Program-made: the position numbers and the translations under genes
The notes under the pieces: model-generated
Database searches by the model: none
Seen by the model: only the letters and a program-made list of their open reading frames with translations
Told to the model about the DNA's origin: nothing
Shown here: positions 12,638 through 23,900 of the stretch, in pieces
How positions within the stretch are numbered: the stretch's first letter is position 1
Layout of the letters: each line of letters begins with the position of its first letter
Assembly (NCBI GenBank): GCA_011634665.1
Contig: WAEK01000001.1
Location: forward strand, 3,372,501-3,436,500
Direction: 5' to 3'
DNA from: Mortierella sp. BCC40632
Lineage: Eukaryota; Mortierellomycota; Mortierellomycetes; Mortierellales; Mortierellaceae
DNA: 64,000 nucleotides

Positions 12638-12791
12638 GCTACAACATTAGAGGACGCAATGGTGCCATATTTTGTTCTCAACCAAGAATTCCGTATCCTT
12701 TTTTTATAGATTTTTTTCTTTCTTTTCATTTCCGAAAAGATAATGCGATTTTTTTTTTTTTATTATTTGTCATTATTGCTGTGCATGTGGC

Positions 12792-14871
12792 CTATAGTAA
12801 ATTTGCTCCAGATTTGACTTGTTGTTGCTCTTGTAGACTCTGAAGATGTTCCAGCTGTTGCTGCTGATCATTCTCTTTCATAAACTCGGTCACTTGTTGA
12901 GCAACCGTATCTGCCGAGACCGTTGGTGTGGCACTCTGAAGTGATGTGAGCTCTGCAGGAAGCTGAAGCAAACCCTTTCCATCCCCAGCAAGAACACTTT
13001 GCACAATGCTAGGTGGTAGTGGGGAAGTATCGATGCTGGTCGAGAGAGGTAACGAGATTGCAATCGAACCTCCTACCAAGTTTTGTTGGAGAGAATGCAA
13101 AGACCCGGCAGCGGCAGCACTGGAAAGTAAATGTTCCACTTGTTGCTGCTGCTCAGTCTGAGGCTGTGGTGGTGATGTCGTTATTTGTTGCTGTTGCAAA
13201 GATGAATCCTGTGACTCTTGCTTCAATGGGGAATCCGATGAACTTGCAATAGAATCCTTCATCTCGCAATCTTCAGGTTCTGGTGTGACCGAACTACTGT
13301 TGCTGTGTGTTGGCTCGTCTGAACCGGATGCAGGGGACTCTGCATTGGATGGACCCAACTTTTTGAAATAATGGCTCCAGTACCGGACCTGGGCCTGTGT
13401 AATTCCAAGTCTCGGGTTATTGGCCATCAGCGTCTCATACAACAATCGTGGTGCCATTCCCAGGTTCTCCTTGACAAAGGCCCGCACATGATCAGGACAT
13501 TTGCGGTTATCATACTTGGCATGCCGCTTATGAGAATACAGGATCCGAACCTGGTTCTGGTTGTGATAAAAGGTCATTGTCAAATTGCCCTTGCAAGGGA
13601 AGTATGACTTTATCGATGGTCGGTTCCGCTTTCTGCTCTGTGTCTTGGGAGCTGGTGGAGCCCTTCGGTCCTCCCGCTGCGAACAACCATAGATTTTCAG
13701 ACGGGTTTTGGACTGAGTCTCATCATTGGTTCGTGAATGGCTAGAATTTGACAAAGAAAGAAAGAAAGAAAGTAAAGAAAAGAAAGAAAAGGAAAAAGGA
13801 GAAAGAACCACAGGTTTGGCGTCGATTAGTCAGCGAACAAGAAAGCAATATTACAATCGTGACTTTTCATGAAAACAAGCGCCTTTTTGGATAAGAAGGG
13901 TTTGTTACTTACGAGAACCAATATCCTGTAGCGTCATACACCTGGGCAGCAATCTGGGCACCTCGGGTCTTCAATGTCTCTGCATCCATCTCGACAGAAC
14001 CCTCCTGCCGAACCATCACGTCCAAAGTCGTCTCTTCCTGGGTTGCCTCAAGATCCTTGAGCTTTTGCACAAATTGTTCCATGGATATTGACTCTCTTGT
14101 TGGAACAGCACTTGGCTTTGGAGTCTTTTTTGAGTTGATACGAGATTTCTGTCGACAGGCATTGCAGGATTTGAACAGGCGGTTTGTGGTTGGGCAGGTG
14201 TAATGCTCCACCGAGAGATTGCGGCAGCAGCCCAGACAGAAAATGTCGTCAGGGTTAAACCGCTTGGTAGAGTAGGTTCTTGTGGCTGTGGTCGTAGTGG
14301 AAGATGAAGAGCCCGAGGATGTGCTAGCTGCCTTTGTCGACGCCGAAGACGTCGTCGTCCGTCCAGTTGTGGACGAGGCAGTAGATGTGGACTTGGAGCC
14401 AACAACGACAGGGGCTGGTGTTGGGGTCGAGGTTGGCGCCGGTGTAGAAATAGGCGGGACAGCGACTGGGGAAGCAATCGTCATGGCCACGCTAGCAGTG
14501 ACAACTGACACATCGGTGGGTACAGTAGGTATGCTTAGCATAGAAGCAGACGTGATTGGGAGAGTCGACCCGGCAGTTGCCTGAGCAATCACACCTTGAG
14601 GCATTAGCCTCTGCAAGAGATCGACCGCAACGGCCTGCGAGAGCGTGGTCGCAGGGAGGGTTGCGATCGTGGATGCTGCAGACTGGGCAAGGGGATTGTT
14701 GGGATCATTGGGGTTGAGATTCAAAGCAGCAAGAGCAGGATGATGCTGCTGGACAGCAGCCGCGGCTTGGATCAAGGCTTTGACCGCCTCATCGTCGGTG
14801 TTAATGACGGGCGCAGTAGTTGAGGCAGGAGAGTCAGGCGCTGACGACGTGGGAGTCGTAGAGGAAAGCAT
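12792..14871 (-). CDS. Putative DNA-binding protein with zinc-finger-like and transposase-like (MULE/WRKY-GCM1-like) segments
   Basis: Two exons, 14871-13913 and 13740-12792, joining in phase to 635 residues. Residues about 1-210 are Ser/Thr/Ala/Pro-rich and look disordered. Around 215-265 is a compact Cys cluster, FCLGCCRNLSVEHYTCP followed by KSCNACRQKSR, which looks like a zinc-binding knuckle. Exon 2 opens with a basic region, then KSYFPCKGNLTMTFYHNQ, VRILYSHKRHAKY and CPDHVRAFVKENLGMAPR, then an alpha-helical stretch (LLYETLMAN, ITQAQVRYWSHYF). The C-x-G then H-x-x-x-H arrangement followed by a helical segment resembles the WRKY/GCM1-type DNA-binding unit of Mutator-like transposases. 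No DDE catalytic domain is present, so I infer a host regulator that reuses this fold. The C-terminal 200 residues are Gln/Ser-rich, as in activation domains. The function of this gene is not known to me. The ATG at 14871 is the only Met near the 5' end of the frame. Confidence 0.68.
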
Positions 14872-15184
14872 CTTGAGAACGGCCTCTGTGTGAGAGAATG
14901 GCAATGCGCAGGAAATGCGTTGATCCGATGGAGAGAGGATGAGAGAAAGCCAAACGATTTTTTCTTCCTTGGGTCAGCTTTTTTTTTTGGTCAAGTTTAT
15001 CACGTGGGTTTTATTTTTCTAGCAACTCAATCTGGACATCAATGTGGGACGTATCATGGCTCCTGGATATTTGGAAGAGTAGAGTCCATAAGCTGACCCA
15101 TTCCCTGTGTTGGAATCTGTGCGGCAATGTTGCAACCCTAAGTATCCAAGACACTGGATTTGTAAGCAATATAATCAATGGTTG
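14872..15184. other. Spacer between the DNA-binding protein gene and NNF1
   Basis: A 313-base stretch holding the 5' flank of the 12.8-14.9 kb gene and the 3' flank of NNF1. An open frame with a good acceptor near 15130 (minus) could be an alternative last NNF1 exon. Otherwise I see nothing. Confidence 0.45.
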
Positions 15185-16040
15185 TTAAAGAAAAGAACGG
15201 AATCGAGGTGTTGGCAACGCTACCTTTATAAAGTCGTCATAGGACTCGAGTAGCTCTAGTTTCAAGGCAGCCTGCTGAGCCTTTGACTGGTTCAATGAGT
15301 TTCCAAGTTTGCGGTTGTCTAGCTGGACCTATTTTGCAAACGAGTATGAGTACATTATCTCGGTTTTTAGCTGCATTTGATATGAAAGTCTCAAGAAGTC
15401 CTACGTACCTTATGGAGTTCTGCTTTAAGTCTCTCAATTTCAGCCTCTTTCGTCGGTACAGTTCGCGCCCTTACAGCGGCATCGGGCGTTCTATAGTGGG
15501 AATGAAGGCGATTCTCGGTTAAGTCTTGTGCATCTCATGCTTTTGTTGAAAAGCGATCAAAGTCGATCAAATCATATCATTGTCCATACAAGCCCATCAT
15601 TGTCCATGTTCCTGCGGTGCGTCCTTTACTCCTTGCCTCGGCGATAAGTCGGTCAAGAGCGTTAAGCTTGAATATGACATTGCGCTCCTCAATAATCTGA
15701 GAAAATTCGTTCTACAGCGACGGAAGCGGAGTAAAAACCAAAGTGGTAAGAAAAGGCTGGACACTGCAGAAAAACAATAAAGAAATACATGTTGAGCGAT
15801 TCACCATACATTGACTTCGGTCCTCAAGAACTCGCTGACTCTTCCATGGACTTCCTTTAACTCATCTGACTGGACTGCAGCGAGAAGTGGGAAGCATTCT
15901 CGAAGTTCTCTGTAGTCGCATGCTTTCAAAGTCTCTGTAAGCGATTTGTCCAGGATTCCTCGGAGTCGGTTCATGCGTGGGCCTTCTGGTTCCTCCTCTA
16001 ATTGCTCCCTGAGCTCAACATCATCCTGGACCAGTTCCAT
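15185..16040 (-). CDS. NNF1: Kinetochore protein Nnf1/PMF1 (MIND/Mis12 complex subunit)
   Basis: Four exons: 16040-15810, 15711-15590, 15490-15409 and 15328-15185; 192 residues, close to the family's size. The recognisable Nnf1 core is RMNRLRGILDKSLTETLKA, then CDYRELRECFP, then after the first intron NEFSQIIEERNVIFKLNAL followed by DRLIAEA. The C-terminal half is predicted coiled coil (TKEAEIERLKAELHK, RKLGNSLNQSKAQQAALKLE). Nnf1 pairs with Mtw1/Mis12 to join the inner to the outer kinetochore. The 5' end is uncertain. The frame continues upstream of the chosen ATG as far as a CAG acceptor near 16100, so a further 5' exon is possible. The 3' end could alternatively splice at 15199 to an exon near 15130, but reading through to TAA at 15185 is simpler. 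Confidence 0.8.
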
Positions 16041-16241
16041 TATTGTCTCCTGTTCCTGCGAGGAATGTGGAGCATGTGGCACAGAATCTCTCTGATGTCA
16101 ACTCACATATTTGAGCTGCAAGTCACAGGTCCCTTTTTTTCCCCTTCTTTCTTCTTTCTATGGCAACACCTGTTTCAGGACGCGCGCGGGACTATACCAC
16201 TGCTGGGTGAACAAAAAATATTGGTGAGATGTGATGTGTCT

Positions 16242-16982
16242 TTATTTTTTAGTTTTTATACTGGCCCTAGACAGCCCGTCTAAGGAGTAGAAATGATGTC
16301 TGTAGTCAAGCTGCAGATTGCCTATAAACGTCTCCTTGGCCGTCAAGCTTAGATTCCTATTATTTCTGCTAGACAGAAAATGTTGTGATCTACTAATACG
16401 AAGATACCTGACTGGGGACCATCGTTGTAACTGGATTCTCTTGGTAATCCCAGTTTCTGTTTCAGCCCTGTCCGGCCAGTCCTTTGCTTTCTCAAGTTCA
16501 GTATCGAGCTTGCGCCGGTAACGGTAGTCGTACCGCTTCTTTGTTTTACTCTTTTTTTGGTCTCTCGCATTAGGGCTAGATGTTGCCTCAAGAGGGCCCT
16601 CACAGCCTAATGCAGCCACCTGTTGAAATTTTCCTTCAGTGAAGATCCGACTCATAGAAGTGCTGTACTGGGATATCAGCTCTTGAATTATTTGTGACAG
16701 ACCCGAAATGCCATTGACAAAGGCCTCGTGAATATTGCTGGATACTTGTATTATCTTGAATAGTTTGATCCACAATGGATGGGGAGCTTCATTCTTTGTG
16801 CCTCGAACCCCCAAAAAAGGAAAACATTGTCAGCAGGAAACAGTCCGAGAGCATACGACTCTGATCTGACTTTTCGTTGGAGACTATTTCAATTTCAGAC
16901 GTGGGCCAGTCAGGAATTGTATAATTGAATGACAGGCGCGTTGCAACTTCAAATGTTCCATCATCGCGCGGATGGTCTTCAT
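16242..16982 (-). CDS. Hypothetical protein, 3' exons only (5' end unresolved)
   Basis: Two exons can be supported: 16982-16857 and 16801-16242 (stop at 16242). They are joined by a 55-base intron with a GTATGC donor and a CTGAC branch-like site. The last 186 codons are continuously open and translate to LWIKLFKIIQVSSNIHEAF, an amphipathic helical region (SGLSQIIQELISQY), then a strongly basic segment (RDQKKSKTKKRYDYRYRRK) and an acidic/basic mix. A 57-base stretch inside the last exon (about 16353-16409) looks like an intron, but its length is a multiple of three. Retention would keep the frame. I do not recognise the family. Candidate first exons between 17,000 and 17,300 do not join cleanly in phase with canonical donors. 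It lies between NNF1 (same strand) and AIP1 (divergent). Confidence 0.45.
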
Positions 16983-17803
16983 CTTTGTTGGCACCAGAGA
17001 GGATTTAAGCAAAAGCGTAGAAGTCAGAAAACAGTTCATTTGCCATTCTAGACAGTATCGATCAGGCTTGGCTTGTTTTACTCGCGATCAAGACACGTTT
17101 CTCTGCCAAAATGGAGAGCTGTTGGATAACCGAAGCTTTTTTTCACTGCAACTCTGTACATTGTTCTGACTCTTTTGTTTACTCCGAAAACAGTGGGCAT
17201 ATGAGAGTGTTGCGGATGAAGTGAGGAGGAGGTAATGGTGGAGGATCTGGGTGAGAGCGTCGTGGGGGCATTTAGATGGTGTAGTCTGAGAAAGAAAGAA
17301 ATAAAAAAAGGTCAATGATGGTAAAAGTGTCAGTGTAAGGCAACCTGTGGCGCCTTGCCCAATGGCAGAGATGAGTGATGCAAGAGCAGGAATATATGTT
17401 AGGAAAAAGTACTGTCTATTCTATACCATTCTATATTGTTAACTTGGCTCCAATCTCATATCTCTTGAAACTATAGCAATTGTTAATGCAGTCCAAGGAC
17501 ACCAGTCGTTGAAGTTAAATAAGACTCATGTTCAGCGAAGCAAAATGTGATCAGGGGCTCTGACGAAAATAGAGGCATACTCGAATCTCTTTCAACTATC
17601 GCCCTCTGAGAGGTCACCCCCCTTAGGACGCTCCTGAGCTTGTGTGACTTGATTTTCGGACGTCCAGACACCAACCTAGTCAGGGGAACAATGCCGCGTG
17701 TCGTTTTGGCTTCCTAACATTACCTCCATCCTCATCAGAATAGCTTTCCTCCTTACTTTGGCATTCTTCTTTTCACTTTTAAGCTATCCCCAGTGCACAC
17801 TCA
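16983..17803. other. Divergent upstream region between hypothetical gene and AIP1
   Basis: About 820 bases that must hold the AIP1 promoter and probably the missing 5' exon(s) of the minus-strand hypothetical gene. Open minus-strand stretches around 17090-17300 (for example MPPRRSHPDPPPLPPPHF) are candidates but were not joined to downstream exons. Confidence 0.4.
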
Positions 17804-20514
17804 ATGTCTTTCACTCGTTGTAAGTTACACATGGTTCCTGCAGAGTAGAAGGGATGACCATCTGAAGCATTTGCGGGACTTTTCATTCCTCATTCCAACT
17901 CTCTTCACCTCTTGCTTGACGACTCTACAATAGCTTCTATTTTCGCCTGCTCCCCAGCAGCTACCCGAGGCGAGGGCGTCCATCTGGACGCTGACCCGAT
18001 AGGTGAGAACATCCTCTATACTAGCGGTCGCTCGGTCTTGATTCGCAACATCGAGGTATGGGAATGCAGAACGTCACAGCATTTCATTCAAGACTTGTCA
18101 ATGAATGATGCATCAGCTGACCCTTTTCTCTCTTTCTCTCATTGTATTAGAATCCTGCCTTTGCTAAAGAGTATACTCAGCACTCGTGCAACGTCTCTGT
18201 GGCCAAGTTCGCTCCATCAGGATACTACATCGCCTCTGCAGGTATGGGTTCAACATCGCGTTTTAAAAGTGATCAGTCATGGACTATAGTCTGAAGGAAG
18301 AAGGGATGGTCTCAAATTGGCGTGTATGATTGACTTCAGGGCTGCTTAAACTGTAATAGACGAGCGTGGCAATGTGAGAATTTGGGATACCGTTGGCGAT
18401 GAGCAGATCCTTAAGCTCGAAACCCAGGTAGATTGATTACGCCCTTCTGACTATGATTAGGTATAGTTGCGAGTGCGGTTGAGAAAGACCTGTATTTTTT
18501 AACTGCCATTCTACTAATTTTCATAGGCTCTCAGTGGAAAGATCAAAGACCTTGCATGGGATGGCGAAAGCAAGCGCATTATCGCTGTCGGCGAAGGAAG
18601 AGACAAGTATGGATCTTGGATCGTGCTATGCGGGATGAATTCTATCGTGTTCGGGACTACAAGCAAAAAAAAAAAGGCGACTAATTAGTAATCTCTCAAC
18701 GTAGATTTGTGCACGCTTTCTTTGCAGACTCGGGATCTTCTTGTGGAGAAATTGCTGGGCATTCCAAAGTCGTGAATTCCGTGGCTATTCGCCAGTCTCG
18801 TCCCTTCCGTGCTGTCACAGGTGGTGATGATAGCTCGCTTGTGTTCTCGAATGGAGTACCATTTACATTCAACAAGTTGATCCAAGAGCACTCGCGATTT
18901 GTCCAAGAAGTCAAATTTAGCTCCAATGGCGATATGTTTGCATCTGTTGGCAGTGATGGAAAGGTTGGTACATACTTAGCTAACACGCGTAATCCGAATA
19001 GAGGACAAATTCTTACACACACTTTTATGCTAACCTTCTTTCAAACTTTCTCTAGATTTTCGTTTTTGATGGCAAAACCGGTGAAAAGATCAAGGAGCTT
19101 TCGGCGGCTGAGCATGGACACAAAGGAGGAATCTATGCCTTGTCCTGGTCCTTGGATAGCCGCCGCTTGTTGACATCGTCCGCTGATCAGACGGCAAAGA
19201 TCTGGGATGTGGAGACTTCAAATGTCGTAAAGTAAGTAGACAACCATAACAACTCCGTATTGTCAGGGAATAGACCATCTAGCGAATGTTGTTAAGACTA
19301 ACATACCCGTCTATTGTTTAAAGCACTTTTGAACTTGCGGCTCATGGATCCAACTACCTTGGCCAACAGGTTGGAAATGTTTGGAAGGGCAACCATTTGC
19401 TGAGTTTGTCCCTATCTGGCGATCTTAATTACCTCGATCCCAGCACAAGCAAAACCTCTCGTGTCGTTCAGGTTAGTTTCCCTCTAGCTCATGAATTCTC
19501 TGGTCAATGTATTTACAGATGGAAACTCACACGACGCCCTGCGCATCCGTCCAAAATAGGGTCATCAAAAGGCCATCACTGCGTTTGCAGTTTCAGAAGA
19601 CAAGAAAACCCTTTTCTCAGGCAGTTATGATGGCAGAGTTATGTCCTGGAATGGCAGCACAGGCGAAGCTCAAGTCCTGTATGAAGCCAGCCATACTAAT
19701 CAAGTCATGCAGATGGTTACTAATGGCGCTGAGCTTGTCTCCGCAGGCATGGATGAAGCCATTAAGGTGTCAAAGGAAGGCTCGCCCAGTGATGTTACAG
19801 TAGTCTCCTCAGGTGCTTTGCCCAAGAGTGTTTCTACTAGTGACGACAAAACCATTGTTGTGGCCACTGAAAAGGAGATTCAGATTATTCAGAACGGCAA
19901 AATTGCCGACAAGCTGGAAATGGGATACAGCGCCACTTCAATTGCCATTAGTCGACAGGGCAACACGGTTGCTGTTGGAAGCGAGGTATTTCATGAATGA
20001 TTGAGCAGCTTTTCGAGACGGCATTTCTTGCTCCGAGAGCCTAACAGTAGAGTATGCTTGGTTAAATGCATCGAATCTTCATGAATAGGATGCCAAGGTG
20101 TATGTCATGACCCTCAACGGAACCAAGCTTACTCCGGTGCATACACTGGGTTCCAGCAGCAATGCTATCACGACATTGTCGTTTAATCCTGAAGGCACAC
20201 TATTGGCAGCAGGTGACAGCCGAGGCAAGATTGTCGTTTATGATGTTGCCTCAGGCGACACCAGTATCTCACAATGGGCTTTCCACACAGGTCGCGTGCT
20301 GGCCTTCTCGTGGTCTCCCAGCGGCCGCTATGCAGTCAGTGGCGCACTCGATACAAACATCTACGTCTGGAGCCTCGAGAACCCTATGAAAAGGATCGCG
20401 ATCCTGAATGCGCACGTGTCGAGCGTATCGGGAGTTGCTTTCACGGACGACGACACTATTGTGTCGACTGGTGGAGATGCCTGTGTGAAGACATGGAAGT
20501 TGAAGCATGCATAG
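17804..20514 (+). CDS. AIP1: Actin-interacting protein 1 (WD40 repeat, cofilin co-factor)
   Basis: Ten exons: 17804-17819, 17934-18055, 18151-18241, 18360-18427, 18527-18606, 18705-18963, 19056-19231, 19324-19471, 19560-19985 and 20089-20514; 603 residues, matching AIP1/WDR1. The first exon codes only MSFTR plus one base. The second gives [19 protein letters not shown] and [16 protein letters not shown], the N-terminal blade signature. WD repeats follow throughout, e.g. [62 protein letters not shown], and the last blade [19 protein letters not shown] then [11 protein letters not shown]. Two seven-bladed propellers are known for the family. AIP1 accelerates disassembly of cofilin-decorated actin filaments at cortical patches. 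Very small first and fourth exons are typical of this intron-rich genome. Confidence 0.95.
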
Positions 20515-20917
20515 AACTTTTGGTAGCTCCTAATAGGTTACCAAGGACTCGTTGGAATAAAAACTGAGCCATCAACACAGACAAGGGGCAAAAAAAAAAA
20601 AAAAAGGATGTCTAGGCAGCGGATGCATTTCTTGGCCAGCTGACAGCCCGACAGCCTGACAGGAATGAGATGGCAATAACTTTATAATGTGCCCCTTGTG
20701 GACCACGCACACATGCACATTGTTCATCACCTGCTTCGCTCCACCTTTTTCTCTCTCTTTTTCATTCTTCCCACTCGACTCCCTACTTCTCATTTCTCTC
20801 TCTCACACACACTCACACTTCATTGTCTTACTGGCCGATTGCCTCTATACCAATACCATCGAGCGACCAGTGCTCCCAACCCTCATTCCTCTACCAATCA
20901 TTATCTAGCCCGCTGCA
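20515..20917. promoter_or_regulatory. Intergenic region with promoter of the ubiquitin hydrolase
   Basis: A 403-base spacer between tandem plus-strand genes. It starts with an A tract (about 20590-20605) near the AIP1 3' end and becomes CT/CA-rich (CTCTCTTTTTC, ACACACTCACAC) in the 200 bases before the USP start. Pyrimidine-rich leaders of this type precede many fungal start codons. Confidence 0.5.
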
Positions 20918-23900
20918 ATGCCCCTTCCTTCGTCCAATGTCCTCGACTCGCCAGCCAAAAAAATCAAAGATCTCGTTGATGCCTCCAAAGTACAGTACGA
21001 TCCAAAGTTCACATTAAAGAACTATGTTCGCTCAGCCGTTGGCATCATTAACAAGGTAAGAACATCCCGCTTGGGCTAATTCTGTCTCCTTTTGAACGTC
21101 TCTTGGGATCGATGGTGAGGCTGAATAAAGGCAATGGCGACGTCTAACTCTCCTCAATGTCCTTGGCGCGCTTTTTGTATCTATTGGGTTAGGGTGATGT
21201 CTCGCGGGTTAATGGTGATATGGAGGACGCCTTTGTGAGCTATCTCAAGGCTACAGTGTGAGTACTCAGGGACATTTACTTTGTTTATACCTCTTCAGTA
21301 GTGGCGGCGGCCATAGAGTGGATCCAGGAAAACATGGGGCATATAGTACTTTTGGATATACTGAAGAGACGCTCAAAAGTGTGGCATGGATTGGCTCTGT
21401 ATATCTTCCAGTAAGCCCGCTCTTAATCAGCTCTTCTTGCACGAAAAAGTGCAAACAGAGAGAGGATTGCATGGGGGTGATGGCATTTGGCTTATACTTT
21501 GTATCTGACTCAGACCGCTACCTCTTATTAAGTATCGTGTTCGAAATAGCCCCAAAGGACAAAGACTTTGAAAAGCAAAAGTTGGATCAAGAATACCTCT
21601 CAGTTAAAAAGGTAGAGCAGCGTCGACGGTCCAAGCCTAATGCAAACATGACTCAAATATTGGACATATACTTACATCATTCACCCACGGCTTTATACTA
21701 GCGTGTCATTGATCTGCTTCCAGACACGGAAAATCTCAGGGAGTTGTTGCAGCGAAAGTACCAAAGTATCCAGGACATTGAGAACTCAGCATTAGCCACT
21801 GCAGCAAAGGCTGGACGACCAAAACCACCGCCTCGCCCCGCAAAACCAGACTTCTTGTCAGCGACTCGACATGACGGGCAAGTACCGATTGTTGCCTCGA
21901 GTCAATCATCACTTCCTACTAAGACCATCAAAGAGCCGTTGACATCAGAAGTTACATCCTCCTCGTTTTCGAACTCGTCAGCATCCAGGACAGACCAAAC
22001 TTTGGATACTCTACAATATGCTACTTCGCCGCTGAATGGAGGGTCGCCTCTTCCCCCATCAGTCCCTACTCTTTCTACGTCCCTTGCATCGTTTGTCCCA
22101 CTAATGCCTACGGTTTACGGTGCAGGGCAGCCCCAAACATCCTCGAGCTCTGCTCTATCTGCTATGACACACCCCACAACAGGACTTCAGTATGATACCC
22201 CATTTTCTACGACCTTTACGCCCTCAGCACCAACAGTGACTCTGCCTCCGCCCCCACCATCGCCCCCCAGGACACCACTACCTACTGCAAAACCTACATC
22301 GGTCTCGTCGGGAGCAGGTTCTAGCATAGGTCACGGAGCAGATAAAAGTGAGCTTCAGTCTCGAGTCTCAAGCCCTGTGCCTGCACCACGGCCTGCACAT
22401 TCACTGATACCCCCAATATCGGCTCCCGCTGCTATGGTCAGAGGAATCAGTAAAGATGAGGCCAATGGAACTACAAACCCAAATTCTCAGTCACCAATGA
22501 CATCGATGACTCTGCCATCCAATGACGATAACAAGCAGCCTTTATCCGTTAAACCTCATCGGTTATTGGAATATATGCGACAGCCGAAATCACCTTCTAT
22601 CCTTTTTATCGATATTCGGATGCAGGTCCAATATAATAGCGCAAGAATCAAAGCCAAGTCGATTATGAACATCGAACCGGTTGCACTTCGAGACGGGTGA
22701 GTGCTGTTTCAAATTCCTAAGTCGTCAAAGGGCTCCCGATTATAACAACTATACTTTCGAGAAGAACTTAAGCTGACCGAATGACTTGCTTATGCTAGAA
22801 TGACAGCCAAGACGCTCTATGAACAAGGGCTCTTCAACAACCCACCATCCGAACGCGCAGTTTTCAATGACAGGGCAAGTTTTGACCTTGTCATTTACTA
22901 TGACCAAAACTCGACTGAGAAACCAATGCAGGGACCGCTTTACAATCTTTTCAGGGCCCTAAGTGACCTCGAATTCGAGCGGCCACTAAAACGAAAGCCT
23001 GTTCTGCTGTCCGGAGGCTTTGATGCTTGGTTGGATTGCTCTGGGATGGGTTGGGTGGAGGGCGTCGATGTCGATGTAGTACGCCGAGTTCATCAGCCTA
23101 CGCCACCCACATCGGATACCGACTCGACTTCAGAGCGCTCAACCCAGCTCAACCCAATCTTCAACAAAATCTCCAGGGGAGGTGGCATAAACCGCCATGA
23201 TGGTCGTATCATCAAGATGAATATTGGCGACTATGTAAGATGGACGTTCTCGCCAGCTTTGAGCTAGTTTTTGAGTTTACAATCGTTAGATTATAGGAGT
23301 GTGGCTAACATGTTACTGTCCTATTTTCTTTCTTTCCCTGTCCTTTCTGTTTATCAGATCAATCGTGATGACGGACCCGAGTCGATGGTCAATCCCAAGA
23401 CACCATCAACAATGCAAAGTATCGCATATCCACCTACAGCCACACCAAATAGCAACATCGGTACTCTGCCAGCACCGCACTTCCCTTACGCTAATGGAAA
23501 TCAAGCTAATTGGGGCGCTGGATCCATGTCGAATCAAACTGGTGCTATGCATGGCAGTGTCGGTTCAGGAACTCTCCAGCGACGAATGACCATCTATGAC
23601 GACCACTGGAACAACTTTGGAGTTCAAGAAAAGCTCTTTCCGCCGACTTCGACGATCTCCGCACCACCAATACCCGAAAAGATTCCTATCCCTGGTGCAA
23701 GCATGTCCTCCAATGGAGACTTCATCGCCAACTTGCCATCAGGTCCAATGTTACCTATGATCCCTACCTCGACAAATATAATGAGGCCACCAATCCCCGC
23801 AAAGCCTATGCGGCCGCTACCTCAACCTCCTGTGATGAATGATCTGCGTGGCTATACTCAGTTTGGTTCAGGATTCTCAAAGATTGGCGCGACGCAACTC

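Noticed and set aside
21258..21532. Open frame within the second USP intron (GGGHRVDPGKHGAYSTFGY...)
   Set aside because: It is open by chance. Joining exon 2 directly to 21533 is in phase and restores the USP8-N motif ATV-IVFEIAPKDKDF.
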